A program made the translations under genes and the position numbers. Of a stretch of 64,000 nucleotides of DNA, positions 44,190 to 56,559 are shown one piece after another. Source of the DNA: Micrasema longulum. Lineage: Eukaryota > Arthropoda > Insecta > Trichoptera > Brachycentridae. The stretch covers positions 1 to 64,000 of the forward strand of contig JAGVSM010001177.1 in NCBI GenBank assembly GCA_022494885.1, read 5' to 3'. How positions within the stretch are numbered: position 1 is the stretch's first letter; every line of letters starts with the position of its first letter. A model generated the notes under the pieces. That model saw only the letters and a list, made by a program, of their open reading frames with translations. It ran no database searches and was not told the DNA's origin.

Positions 44190-44840
44190 AGACTCAGATT
44201 ATGTGCAACAAATCCTGTCCTGACCCTGGTCAACCTCTCTTTAATAATGGACAGAGGATTGAGAAAGTCAAAAGCTTTAAATACTTGGGAGTACACATAA
44301 CTAAGGATGGAAGCATGCATAAAGAGATCGCAACCCGCCTAGGAATTGCTGGAGCAACTTTTAACATGATGCGTGTTGTATGAAACTCTAGTCTATACTC
44401 AGTAAAAACAAAATGCCGATTATTCAACCCTTGTATAATGCCAGTTTTCTCATATGGGTGCGAATCTTGGCACCTTACCAAAGCTCAAAACACTAAACAT
44501 CTGAGTTTTAAGATTAAGTGCTTGAGAAGAATATTAGGTATAAGGTGGTTCGATTTTATAACTAGCATTGAAGTCCGAGAACGGACGCAGCAGCCTTCTA
44601 TAACGAGCGTTTTGAGGATGCGGCGGTGGACCTGGCTTGAGAACCTAAACCCTAGTTGCCTCTTCTTTAAACCTGCGGGATCACGCCGTCCTAGAAGGCC
44701 ATCAATGACGATCTTTAGACTTTATTCAGTAGAATTAAAAAGCGCTGGATTGACATAGGAAGAAGCGAGAGTGCTGGCTGGTGATTGGGTCTCCTGGAGG
44801 CAACTGGTGATGTCCACATGCTCCACTTAGCGGATGTGGA
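44190..44840 (+). mobile_element. LINE relic, third subfamily
   Basis: Reads KSFKYLGVHITKDGSMHKE, PVFSYGCESWHLTKAQNTK, LRRILGIRWFDFI and MRRWTWLENLNPS, then PRRPSMT. The order YLGxxIxxDG, YGxExW, RRxLGxxWxD is the region downstream of the RT domain in many LINEs. One stop and frameshifts. Confidence 0.78.
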
Positions 44841-44974
44841 AAAGAAAGAAGATGAAATAATTCGCCATTAGAAAGTGGGAATCTAGCACTTGCCACAGGA
44901 CCACAACCTAATTATTGGTTCAAATTCTTTGTCATTTATTATAGAAAGACAAGTAATTTATTTTTAACACGAGT

Positions 44975-45015
44975 AAACCAGTCTCAAAGATGTCGCAAAA
45001 GCGATGAAACTGGTC
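44975..45015 (+). repeat. Family C-related hairpin
   Basis: ACCAGU...CUGGU closes a loop with AAAGA, stem UCGC/GCGA and GAAA. It lacks the 4-nt palindrome, so it is a deleted relative. Confidence 0.4.
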
Positions 45016-45388
45016 ACAGATTATTAACAATTTGTAGATTTTAGAATCACTCGTCTTCGGCTTCTTTGGTACATTTAATATTTTTTTAACAATGTTATTC
45101 ATCACGTATCTTTTAAATGCAAAGTAGATGGAAAATACGTTTTTCTTATCAAATACAAACAAAATCCTGGACGAGTATACATATTTGACTCATAAGTCAC
45201 TTTTAAGTAAAAAATATGAAAAGGGTTATAGAACGAAAATAAGTAATTCGTCTATTATGCTTAAGGTACCGATTCTTGAGTAGGTCGATATAAAATATTG
45301 TTTTAATATATGATTTGACACTGCATTGTTTCATTGTCCCAAGACTTAATTTTTACGCCATGCACTTGGTTATTATCAGTTATTATTA

Positions 45389-45430
45389 ACACATATTTCG
45401 GGTATTCAAAACTACTTATCATCAGGTGTA
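45389..45430 (-). repeat. Hammerhead-like motif, relative of the 16.1-kb insertion
   Basis: On the minus strand: ACAC, CUGAUGA, one extra U, hairpin arms AGUA/UACC, GAAA, UAU, GUGU. Core and stem I (ACAC/GUGU) are intact; the short stem III is reduced. Confidence 0.6.
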
Positions 45431-45811
45431 AATACGAACAAAACAAAAATAATTATTCATAAAAGTATTTATGTAGGTACTGATAAGGTACGTATTATTA
45501 TTTATTGGGAATATTTAAAAAAGAGGTAAAGAATTTTAAAATCCAGTATTTTTATGAATGTTTTATTATCCTGAATACCCCAAATATGTTGTCTTTTAAC
45601 TAAAATAAACTCGTGTGAGGCGTAAAAATACAAAGTGTTTATTTTTATTTAGGATTTGATAAATCCAGCCATAATTTGTGCAACGAAGTCCAAGATCAAA
45701 TCAATAGACCCTCTTATGTGTAAAAGTGTCTAAATGAGATAATATTGTCAAAAATAACTTGCGAATTGACAGCACAGTCAGAATACATAATACGTAAGAC
45801 TCATCTTGACA

Positions 45812-46068
45812 TATCGTCGCTACAGTTCATTTTTATCTAACAGACCAAAACACAAATCTGCAGAAATAGAGCGCTTAATTTTTTTTTTACTCATTTTGCA
45901 TAAATAACGACCACAACGCCTTAAACGCCTTAAAAGCCCTCAACAGTGTTTTAATAATAAAAAAATCGTTTGAAATTTATAAATAAAGGCTTTTTCAGAA
46001 TTTCTGCACACGTAAATCAATGTTGTTAAAAATGGTCTGTTGGACAAAATCGAACTAAAGTGACGATA
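45812..46068. mobile_element. MITE with about 34-bp inverted ends and TA duplication
   Basis: The ends begin TCGTC and contain CTAACAGACC (left) and CCAACAGACC (right, reversed), flanked by TA. The inside is AT-rich and non-coding. A second copy lies at 21154-21397 in opposite orientation. Confidence 0.75.
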
Positions 46069-46111
46069 TTCTGTAAAAACACGAGTAAACATCACAAGTA
46101 CAAAGAACCTG

Positions 46112-46345
46112 CTAAGAACATCAGAGATGAGGGTCCTCAGACAGATTACCAGAAATATACTGCACGACCGAGTCAGAAATAACTTTATACGGGAAACGCG
46201 CAAGGTTGAAGATACTGCACACTGAAGCAGATCCCGTAGAAGATTGCAAAAAGATCACCGAAGCAAAATGAGCAGCAATAGACTGGTATCCACAGCAGCC
46301 AAAAAATTGGCGCCTACCTAGAAGACCCCTTTAGTGATAGGAAAA
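46112..46345 (+). mobile_element. LINE C-terminal fragment
   Basis: Words MRVLRQITRNILHDRVRN and NFIRETRKVEDT, then a RRPL-like end, resemble the closing part of RTE-type ORFs (RNExIRxxxxVE). Short and with stops. Confidence 0.5.
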
Positions 46346-46839
46346 TAGTTGAACCTTATCACAGGAGACTTGAAATGTCTAAGGAACAAATCATTACGTT
46401 TACAAGAAGACGAAGTAATTTTTTTTTACAAAACATTAAAAATTTTATTCCACAAACATCGTGTTGAAATAATAAAAAAGATTTTTATGTTTAATTAGAT
46501 AATCATTAATGGTTAATCCTTTGCTTCCTCACGGTAGAAATTTGTTCAGGTCTAAAATAATTGATGTAATATCTTTTATGTGAGAATGCATTTGATATAA
46601 CTAATCACTACATATTTTGTAATTTTTTAGTAGTTTCAGCCGTTTTGAAGTCATTAGCTCGTAATAATAACCACTGGGTATCAGTTTTACGTAGAGCTGT
46701 CACCTGTTTGGTAGCTTAAAATAACTGCTCCTTTACGAACCTCAATAATATAATTATGATAGTAAGTTATTTATTTAAAAAAATAATTATGGTTTGATTA
46801 TTATGGGGGATTGCAATTTTTTTTTTTTAATATTTCGTA

Positions 46840-47045
46840 TTGGAAAAACAACTACTTTTAATTTTGCAATTTCCTGACGGTAAAAACTTGTACCATTTTT
46901 TTTTACAAAGAGTTTTAAAAAAAAAAACAAGAAAAATTAATATTCGTTTTCGTACTATAAATTATAATACTTTAAAATAAAAACATTCAACACTCTGCTA
47001 AATCTATGTTCAAAGAACAAAAAAATAAACAGTCAACCGTTCATA
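46840..47045 (+). repeat. Family E repeat, end portion
   Basis: 'ttttgcaatttcctgacgg' and 'ctaaatctatgttcaaagaa' match 34330-34490. Confidence 0.5.
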
Positions 47046-47834
47046 GTTGATTTGTACTAAATACAATGGTTTGTATCTTAACTGCTTATTCTGGAAACAA
47101 AACCAAAAAATATTTTAAGTTTTTTTGTTAGCATCTTTTAGGAGTATTCTGAAACAGTCTGTAAACAAATCATTAATTAGAAAGCAATGTTCGTTCAGAT
47201 CTGAACATAAAAAACAACAAAAGTAAAAAAAAATAATTGATAGTGATGAGTTTTATTAATAAAACTAAGTAATAGAGGGGCTTTATTAAAAATAACTATT
47301 TTCCTACTAACTAATTTGATATTTCGTAGTTAATTAATCAGCGCAATCACAAAAAATGGTTAAAACTTGAGGTGTTTTTAGTAGGAAGCTTAAAAACTTG
47401 AATATTGTAGACAATCAAACGAGCTTTCAAAAATCAAGTTCAGAAATTTCAGTGGCAAAAATGGAAATTAATTAGACTGAGTTGGAAAAGCTTTCAGCTT
47501 TAAAATACTATGACAAGGATATCCACCAGCATTGTTTGTTGTTTGCTTCCATTTCCACAATATATCCTCGCAACAAAGGGACTTCGTGGCCCAGTTGAGT
47601 TTATTGTAACTGAAAATAACGGCAAAAATGATAAGAATTCAGCTGTCTGATTTGCGTCTTGATAAATTTGAAATTTCTGTCAATGGTGAAATGTTGTGAG
47701 AATTAAAAACAATTCAAATACTATTTGTGTAGCAAAAGTATCCCTAACTAAATAATGGTTCATTTCACAGTTTGGTTTTGTGTAAGTAATGAATTTAACC
47801 AAAGATATTTTCAACAATATTTTGAGGCTATCAA
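47046..47834. other. Unassigned AT-rich sequence
   Basis: No supported gene or repeat boundary. Confidence 0.4.
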
Positions 47835-48230
47835 ATTTGTTTACACAAGAACTGAATTCAACCCCCTCAGGAGTTATTTATTTTAATATATAACACAGCG
47901 GAGATAAAAAACATTTAATAGAAAGGAATATAGAAGTCTAGAAATTTACTTCACAAAGATAAACAGATGCAAAAAATGAAGGAATACAGATGTTTAAACA
48001 TAGGCAAATGGTGAATATTACACAGTGTGTAATGTGGTAACTTATACCAGCCATTGACAGGTAATAAGCTATGTAAATGCCTAGTTCTATATTTTCCCTT
48101 CTATAACATATTATATTTTTGCAATATATAAAAATTATTAACTCTCAAAGTGGTTGAATTCAGTTCTTGTTTACAAATATTTGGATAGACTCAAAATATT
48201 TTTGATAAAACCGGCTGGTTAAAAAAAACG
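47835..48230 (+). repeat. Family D repeat with inverted ends
   Basis: The ends 'aactgaattcaacc' (left) and 'ggttgaattcagttcttg' (right) are inverted. The middle has 'acacagtgtgtaatgtgg' and 'ccattgacaggtaataag'. Confidence 0.65.
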
Positions 48231-48339
48231 TCAAGAACATTAAACTACGAAATAAAGATAAATAAGAGCAATAAAATTTTGCTATTCATAAACACGATTA
48301 ACATATAAGACTTAGAGCTAACCTTAGTCTATCTCATTC

Positions 48340-48890
48340 CACACTGTGTTAATGGCGAAGAGATTTATGAAGAGCCAGAAGACCTATCCCAAAGAATACC
48401 AAGTTGTGTGTCGAATCGCTTAATCTACTCATTCTGGACATTGGGGCATAAAAACAAAAGTTATTCTTAAAATAAATTCTGGGAACACGTTTGGGAACGT
48501 GAAAGGAAATTGATTGCAACAGAGATTGGACATTACCAAAATGCATACACGGTCCATCTCTGTTCTTTATTTCTCCAATAAAAACAGATTAAAAAATTGC
48601 TCTCTTTCAAAATAGAAATAATTACACCTTTACAATCCGAGTAACTATGCCACTTTTATTAGAAAACGGTGTTGGACAGACTCGATATGATCAATATGAG
48701 TATTATACGATGGAGAATAATTTAGAGAAGCATATATTCTAAATAGGGTCGAACTAGTGAGCAATAAAGAGTTTTGATGGTATGAATATTTTTAAAGTCC
48801 GTCATCATTCTATTGATATAACCAAAACGTTTGACATATTTGTTTGGAATATTATCAATGTGTTCACGATACGAGAGTTTACTTTTATTA
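48340..48890 (-). mobile_element. CR1/Jockey-like LINE relic
   Basis: The minus strand reads SLLQSISFHVPKRV, APMSRMSRLSDSTH and FFGIGLLALHKSLRH, the C-terminus of the copy at 23430. The upstream part to 48890 is shifted and broken. Confidence 0.7.
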
Positions 48891-50944
48891 AAACAATATA
48901 AATGAAATAACAGTCTCCCGTATCTTAAACATATACAATTTACAAAGAGTGGGTAAATGATTAATTAAGTTTTTTATTTTTTTAAACATCAAAGTGAAAG
49001 GGATCTAAAAAGTTGCATTTTGGAACACATATATACACAAATAAAAAATATTCCATACTACTTTTGGTCCTCAACCGAAGTTTAAAGTATATCACTGTCT
49101 GAACATTTTGTTAATTATCTATATTGATAAAATTATTTTTTGTTAGTAGAGATATAACTTAACCACATTACAAATTCGAACACGTTTTAAAACTATCGAA
49201 ATGTAAAAAGTTTACACTCCGCGGAACTGATTCCGTTGAGCGCTGGCCTAATATTGACGAAAACGATGGCTCATTAAAAAAATGCTACCCATTTATTACA
49301 AAACTAAGTGCAACTCCCGCCCTGAGATGCTTATTTAATTAAGTTTAATGCACATTATAATATTTCATTAAACTGACTTTCTTACTTAAATACAGCCGGT
49401 TTAGCGCAAAAATCGACTTTTTCAAAAACTTCAAGCTCTGGTTGTGGGCAAAAGGTAGCATTTATTTTTATTTTTTTTGTTATTTTTTGCATTCCGAGTA
49501 ATCCAAAAGGCAATTTTTTAGACCCCTTTTATTTCAAAGTTCGGAAAAAAAAGTATCGGCCCACCCCTACTATACACATAACTGCTAGCTGATATGTTTT
49601 CCATCTAAATTATTGTATAAAATCTAATTTCCTAATTGGACTAACTATTGTTTTTTTGCTGCTACATTTGCTCATGTAATTCAATATTTACTGAATAAAT
49701 TATTAGCTGTGAAAGAAAAACACATTGAAATTTCTGAGCCATAAACAAGTTCACGAGTAGTTTACTAAGTAACTAAATAAATATTTAACTACCATAGACG
49801 CGCTCTATGTCACTTTACTCAACATAGTGCAAATTTCCCGGTTGATATTAGCCCGGGTAGTTACACAACGACCCTTGCAACGTTGAACAAAATATTGGAA
49901 TAGATAATATAGATATTCCATAAAGTATTCATGCACAGTATTATGTTTGCGCAACAATATATTGAAGTATTGGCAACTCTCGGAGAGACTGGAGTAATAT
50001 TGACGAGAGTATTATTTTCAAATAAAGCGCTTCTAGGGCGATGAAAGTATTAGCAAATTTTCAAATACACTGGGAGAATATTATTTCAACATCGGCCACA
50101 TAAATAACACAGCGATTTATTTTACAATTCATTAATTATTCATCCCATGGGTGCAACTTAAGTTGAATTTATAAGTATAGTGATTGGAGTTATATTTTTG
50201 CAACAAAAAATATCTCATGCGTATTTATTTTGTTTTTGTAAATCTCGTGTTTTGTCGTATTTAACAAGGTATGTAGGTATTTATTTAAAGTGTTTTAAGG
50301 TCAATTGCATCACACAAAAAAGATTTTTTAGATAATTGACGAGTTTTTGTAAAAATGGGCAAATTGGTTGTTTTATCAAACGTTTTCAAGCCGAAAATTC
50401 GGTTCATTTTTTTAAAAATTTCAGCATAACTGATTTTATGCTACTTTACTATATTATGAGTAAAATTTTACAACAACTTATGCATAACATAACTTATTTT
50501 TTTAAAAAAGAAAAAAATATGTAATACATTTATAAATTACACTGAAAAACATATTATATAAATGTATCCAAAATACAGGAAAATAATTTTTTTTTTTTGC
50601 TTTTTTTGACTTACAAAATTTTCTATACGGACCTCCGCGATCTTGATTGTGAAGCGTAATTTGAGAACAAAAATACAGAAGTTTTACATAATATTTATTT
50701 TCATCAAACAACGTTCCAAAAAAATTATATTAGCAGTACCCAATATTAATTAAATAAATAATAATTACTACAGCTGGATGACCAATATAAAATTATTATT
50801 GTTTTTATAAAATCCACTGAGGTGAATCAAATACGTAAATTGCTAATAAATACTGTTACTTTATAATCAAACAAAACAACCCTGGTTGGTAAGAAAGGCA
50901 TACATTAGACAGAAATATCATTCTCTATAGACATTAATATTATA
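48891..50944. other. Unassigned AT-rich sequence
   Basis: No convincing gene, SINE head or terminal repeat was found. Confidence 0.4.
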
Positions 50945-51380
50945 TTGAGTTTGTCCAAAATTTTGTAGACAAGGACTGGATTCAACTCCCTGGGGAGCTG
51001 CCAACACAAAACTTGTCTACAAAAATTTGGACAAACTCAAAAAAATTTTGTTGTTAAATCCACCTGGTCCATGAAGAAGTATAGAAATTGAAAAAAAAAA
51101 AATTCAGGCGTTGCCTAGTATGTAGATGAAATAATTTAATAAGATGAATCTCACACGCATAAATAAAGGTTTCAACTCTTTAACTTCACGAACGTCAACA
51201 GATGAAAGAATTGAAGGAATGTAGATGTTCAAATATGGGCAGAATGGTGAATGTTACACAGTGTGTAAAATGGCCACTTAAACTAGCCAATAACAGGTCA
51301 TAAGCCCTGTAGATGGCTAGACTTCTATATTACCTTCTCTAAAATGTTCTTTATCTCTGTTACAATATATTAATATTATA
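50945..51380 (+). repeat. Family D repeat preceded by its own end as a hairpin
   Basis: Arms 50945-50973 and 51012-51040 are inverted (29 bases, one mismatch, core GTTTGTCCAAA) around 'ggattcaactccctgggga'. The body to 51380 matches the copy at 54400. Confidence 0.75.
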
Positions 51381-51450
51381 CCCTAATTATACAAAAAAGG
51401 AGTGCGTACTTTGAAATAAATATTATACATTCTTTATTTAGGAAAAAATC

Positions 51451-51990
51451 AACCAGTAAGACAGGGTATTTTCTTACTTATAAAGAAATGTATACACAGG
51501 TTTTGATACCCTAGTTTGGCAGAAAGGTGTATCCTAGTAATACAGGGATGTTAGTTTATTTAGTCATGAATTTTATACTTGTTTGATCAAAATGTCAAAC
51601 CCTAGTCTTAGAGGAATTTTGAAACCTAGTAAGACAGAAAAGTTTTAACCCTAATTAGATAGGAAAGTAATTCACAACGTAGATACTGAATTCAATATCT
51701 AAGTTAGACAGAAAATGTTACGTTCTAATGAGACTGGACTACCCTGTTTTGACATGCATTGTATAATTTTATTCATTAATTCGACAATTATTTAGTACCC
51801 CAATAAAACAAAAAAATCTATAAACATTTAAGACAAAAAAGTTTACTCTAGAAATTGATTACAGGCAATCAGTAATTTCAACAAGAATTTTATATCCAAG
51901 TTAGAAAGGAATGTAAACGTTCATTAAACAGGAGTATGATACTCTAGTTTCAGTAGAATTGTATTATTATGGATCAAATAATTTTAAACG
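51451..51990. repeat. Diverged minisatellite, unit near CCTAGTAAGACAGAAA
   Basis: Variants of the phrase recur about ten times (for example 'cctagtttggcagaaagg', 'cctagtaagacagaaaag' and 'tctaagttagacagaaaa'), some 24-26 bases apart and others further. Confidence 0.55.
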
Positions 51991-52049
51991 GAAACCTGAT
52001 AAATACACCTGGTAAATGTAATTTTAGAAAAAAATAATATGTAAACATT

Positions 52050-52105
52050 TACCAACTTTTTATGGGTACTGGTTTTGAGATGTACTTTATCAGGATACTT
52101 ACAAC
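52050..52105 (-). repeat. Family H1 motif, deleted copy
   Basis: The minus strand has CUGAUAA and AAACCAGUA with most of stem II missing. Confidence 0.45.
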
Positions 52106-52854
52106 ACTAACATGCAAATACTAAAATACTCATAAAAAATATATATTTAAACCTCTAACTTGATGGTTATTGATTACAATGAAATAAATATAAAACAACT
52201 TTTTTTCAACCACTCATGTTTTATTTAAAATATCAAATTAGTGGTGAAAAACGAAATTGTTACACATTCCTTTTACTAAAATATAATTTCACCTTTCCAA
52301 TCACCGTAGTATATATTGTAGAGTATTTACGAAAAAATACATAAATTATATGCCGATCTAAAGGGGATGCAAACACTGCCGTGTCCGAACATGCACAAAA
52401 AATTAGGGATAAATTATTTAGTGATATGTTGGAGAATGGGTGAGTGGGGTTTGGGAAGAGGAAGAGCTGGGAGGTTAAAAGTTACACGATCGGTTGTTTT
52501 TTTAAACAAACAGGAACCATTAAAATATCTTCTCCCTTTTATGTACTTTTTAAATGATATTTATTTTTGTACTTTTTTAGAATTTATTTATTTTTTCCCC
52601 TCTCCTCCTGCATTCATAATAAATAAGCGTGAAATCTGTAATTAGTCTTACTTTTTTTAATTGTTCTTTTGTACCTTGTATTTATCTAAAGACTGTATAA
52701 TTTCCTTAATAAATAAATAGATATATGATTATTTATTAGGGGATATACTCGTAATTTTTTTATATTTTTTATGTGGTGAGTGAGAAATCGGTAAGTGGTA
52801 AAAAACCAATATTCACTCACATCAGTAAAAATGTTTAGCCACGAAATTAACGCT

Positions 52855-53005
52855 TTAAAGATCCAGACTTTTTTTTAATGTCCCTTATGTTTTTCAATGC
52901 TTCTTTTCTTTTTATTTAAATGTTTTAAACTATTATTTTATTGTAATATTAAAACCCTTTTAATTGTTTAATTAGATAATGTCCATTAATAAATAAATAA
53001 ATAAA
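52855..53005 (+). mobile_element. CR1/Jockey-like LINE 3' UTR only
   Basis: Same 3' UTR as 35800-35935: 'atgtcccttatgtttttcaatg' in parts, 'gttttaaactatt', and 'gtccattaataaataaat' at the end. Confidence 0.6.
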
Positions 53006-53149
53006 TCAATCAATGTTCACTTATTGTTTATCTTATTTCTTTTTTTTTTTTTTTTAACAAGAATTAACGGTACAAGTACCTTTTACATTACATACATACA
53101 TAAGTATTTACAGTGAAGTAAATACAGTAACAACTTTTTCAATGCTTAC

Positions 53150-53978
53150 TTAGAAAGAACACATTGATTCCACACTAAAATACTTTACAAGTAATTGTTT
53201 ATAAGCTGGAAATTTCAATAAAAATATGTCACCTAAATCCAAATGTTTATTACCCAGCGCATGTAGATGATTCAGTACTGAATTGCTAGAATATATTGAG
53301 ATATGATTGTTGCAGTGATAAAGTTGAACTAGCCTAGTCACTCTAACTGGTACTTCAAAACCAATGAGGGCCAAAATTTCAGGGCTGTCCAATACTAAAT
53401 TAACGATTTTAAATAGAACTAATAAATCATTAATAGTTCTCCTGTCCCTAAATTTAATCAAAATGAATATATTTAATAAATAATCATAGTTACGAAATTC
53501 TTTACGTATTCCTAATTTAAAATTAACATATCTCAAAAACTTACTCTGAACTCTTTCTATGGTAATTTGGTGAGAGGCATAAAAAGGGCTCCATATTGTA
53601 GAATTATACTCCAAGATGCTTCTCACCAAGGAGGTGTATAAAATTTTTAAAGTGTTTATATTTTTATAGTCCTTAGTGATGCGCAAAATAAACCTGAGAT
53701 CTGACTGACCCACTGACTGAGAATACAGATAACTTATCTTAATTATTTTGCAGTATAGCACAATCATCAACATTGTTAATAGTCCTAAAAATCTTCATGT
53801 CATCTGCAAACAATAATATTTCGACTCCTTCAAATATGTCAACTATGTCATTTATAAATATTAAAAACAATAATAAGCCTAGGTGCAATCCCTGTGGAAC
53901 CCCGCTAGTAGCAAGAAATGGATTTGACAAAGTATCACAGATTTTCACTGTAAGTATTCTCTCAGTCAAATAATTCAT
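53150..53978 (-). mobile_element. CR1/Jockey-like LINE relic with RT catalytic motif
   Basis: Minus strand: SGVPQG, then FLIFINDIVDIF and LLFADDMKIF (RT domain, FADD active-site box). After an internal deletion come SVGQSDLRFILRITKDY, LVRSILEYNSTIWSPFY and RRTINDLLVLFKI. It is the only fragment here that retains the RT catalytic box. Confidence 0.85.
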
Positions 53979-54399
53979 AAATTCGTAAATGATCTTGTTT
54001 CAAATTTATTTTTTTTGCAGTAAACTATAAATATTTAATCCAAATATGTGTAGGGGTGTTATTTATTTTGACCTAGTTCTATAGGCTTCACCTTTGCGCT
54101 CACTACCGTACCGGCTGGGCGTAAAATATCGTTCCCCTTTTCAATCGTACCTTAGAATTAAAAAAATAAGTCATAAATATTGAGTGAGTGTTTGTAAGTG
54201 GTCAATGTGTGGACAAAACATGGAATAAGAAGACTATTCATTTTATTGCATTGATTGACACTATATTCTTACCAAAATATGGAACAAGTAGTCAACAAAA
54301 GAAACTTTCAAAAAACAGTGCGCCTGTCATTTTAAAATCATTAATAAGTGTATAAATTCATTAAAAATGTTTCAAATGTATTAATTTGTGACTTGAAAG

Positions 54400-54829
54400 T
54401 TGGAAGTCCAGCCAGTCTGCAAGCATTTGGACATACTCAAACATTGTTAAATAAACTACCTGGTAAAAGAAGTATAAAAATTGGAAAATTGTTTTCGGGC
54501 GTTGTCTAGTAGGTGATTTGGTTCAGCCGGATGAATCTCACCCACATAATAAAGGTTTCAGCTCCTTTACTTCACAAAAGTCAACAGATGGAAGAGTTGA
54601 GGAAAATTTAGACGTTTAATCATGGGCAGAATGGTGAATGTTACACAGTGTGTAAAGCGGCTACTTTAACCAGCTAATGACAGGTCATAAGCCCTTTAAA
54701 TGCCTAGACTTCCATATTCCCTTCTAAACAATGTTTTCCCTCTCTGTTGAAATAAATTTAAATATGAATAACTCCCTAGATGGGAAATTCAGCCAGTCTG
54801 CAAGCATTTGGACATACTCAAACATTGTT
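54400..54829 (+). repeat. Family D repeat with exact 40-bp direct repeats at both ends
   Basis: 54409-54448 and 54790-54829 are identical. Between them is the full unit (ggtttcagctcctttac, cacagtgtgtaaagcgg, caggtcataagccc, ctctgttgaaataaattt). Confidence 0.8.
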
Positions 54830-55329
54830 GTACCCAACTATGACTATCTGGAACACTATTCCCCATAATAAATTAAAACAGTGCTACTGAAAGCGATAAT
54901 AGATTTAATATCTACCTTCTAAGAACAAACAAAATATTAAATCAATTCTTTTACCACTTCCCCACATGCATTTGTCTAATATTAAAGTAAAAAATAAAAT
55001 TGAGCGGGTGCGTTTCTATCATAAAAAAAATAAATCCTGTAAAATGGATAAAACGAAACGATTCCGACAAAAATGGAGCCAAAGTCATTGGAACAATACG
55101 CACCATCCCTCGGTAACGGCACATATGTATAGCATCTATCTTCCAGGAATCAGCGAGTAGCCGATTAGCCACATGTCCGGGATAACTATGATTCCTACAA
55201 TCTACGAAAGCTACCCTTTGGATATTTTTATTTATTTTGTTAACCGTAATGTTAAAACAGAGCTTTATTTTTTTTTTTTTTTGTTTACTTTTAAGCATAA
55301 ACACTAGAAAAATTTTCTACTGTGCTCAA
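54830..55329. other. Unassigned sequence
   Basis: An open frame on the minus strand (54951-55304) shows no known domain; a translated shadow on the other strand overlaps it. Confidence 0.35.
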
Positions 55330-55810
55330 TGTTTTTTTTTGTGATTTTAAGTTGCTAGAATTCCACTCGTCCATGCGCTTTGTCGCTGCAAGACGATTGG
55401 TAATCTTGTTTCAATATGTAAATACTATCAACTATAACATACTTAAATTTTGTAAAGGGGGTCTAGAAATATCAACAGTCCATGCGCTTAGTAGCTGCAA
55501 GACTTGTCATAATCTAAATCCTATTTTAAAAAAAAAAGATTTAATTTAAATTCTTTTTAATATCATTCAAACACCTAACTTCTTTGTCAAATTAAAACAC
55601 AATATAAATAGAGGTAAGATTTTTCACCGTCCATGCGCTCGAAAGCTGCAATTGTGCTGTAATCTAGCTCATTCTTGTAACAATTGAAATATATATTATA
55701 ATTGGAAACGAGGAACGACAATCCCAATTATCCATGCGCTCTGTATTAATTGTACAGCGCCCTTGAGGTGAATTGCACAAGAATGGAGATATGTAAATTA
55801 TAATAATAAA
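55330..55810 (+). repeat. Family E repeat with four 'TCCATGCGCT' boxes
   Basis: Boxes begin at about 55371, 55480, 55630 and 55731. The first three are followed by 'gctgcaa' and 'taatct', the last by 'gtacagcgcccttgaggtga'. No coding frame. Confidence 0.65.
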
Positions 55811-56212
55811 AATAAGTACATTTACATTTTAATTGAACAAACAAAGTCTGGTGGAAATTAATAACTAGTTCCATTATAAATTTGAGATTCAGTGATTCAA
55901 CAAGCAGATTTGGCAATGTAATGAGTTTGTTAAATACAAAAAATATATAGTTGAAATTGTAAACATTACTCTGTTTATTTCATTTCTATTTCAAATTGTC
56001 TTAAACAACATAATGCCGATCAGATTGAATTTCAATATAAACAACAAGATGAAGGAAACACGAGCTAAATTACGTAGGAAAACCTTTGACTCTATTCTGA
56101 AATAAGCCGCGAGCTTGTTTTGTGTTAACTTTGTATTATTATTTACTATCATTTAACTTTGCCTCGCAGCAGCATAAATCAGAGCACTGAAGATTGTTTT
56201 CAAAACATATCT

Positions 56213-56310
56213 ACATCATCATTATCATCGTTTTGTACCCAGTGGTGCAAAGAGCACTGCATTGGTAAACCAAATGCAGCGTATTTTGATCATCTGTTCA
56301 TCATCTTCAG
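56213..56310 (-). mobile_element. SINE-A tail fragment
   Basis: 'catcatcattatcatcg', 'ggtgcaaagagcactgc' and 'aaatgcagcgtattttgatc' match the reverse of the tail. Confidence 0.6.
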
Positions 56311-56559
56311 TTGCGGGAACAAAGAAATAAACGATCTTATAAGTCAGTATTTCACGTCCCAAAATGGTAGTCAAACGCTCCAAGCACTTCAAAACAAGGT
56401 AAAGCACTTATCACCAATTGGATTCTTTTTTTCAGGATGCTTACCTAAGAACAGCTATGGAATAAAAAAAAAATTGGTCTAAGGTTTGGTTTTATTACAC
56501 CTACAACTGTATTTTTTATCCACCCGGAGACACAATATAAAATCACAGAATATATGAAA

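Noticed and set aside
51451..51990. CRISPR-like array
   Set aside because: Units are diverged, spacers are not unique and regular, and the window is eukaryotic.
54951..55304. 117-codon minus-strand frame as a gene
   Set aside because: No domain, AT-driven composition, poly-Lys start from a poly(T) run, and no splice context.
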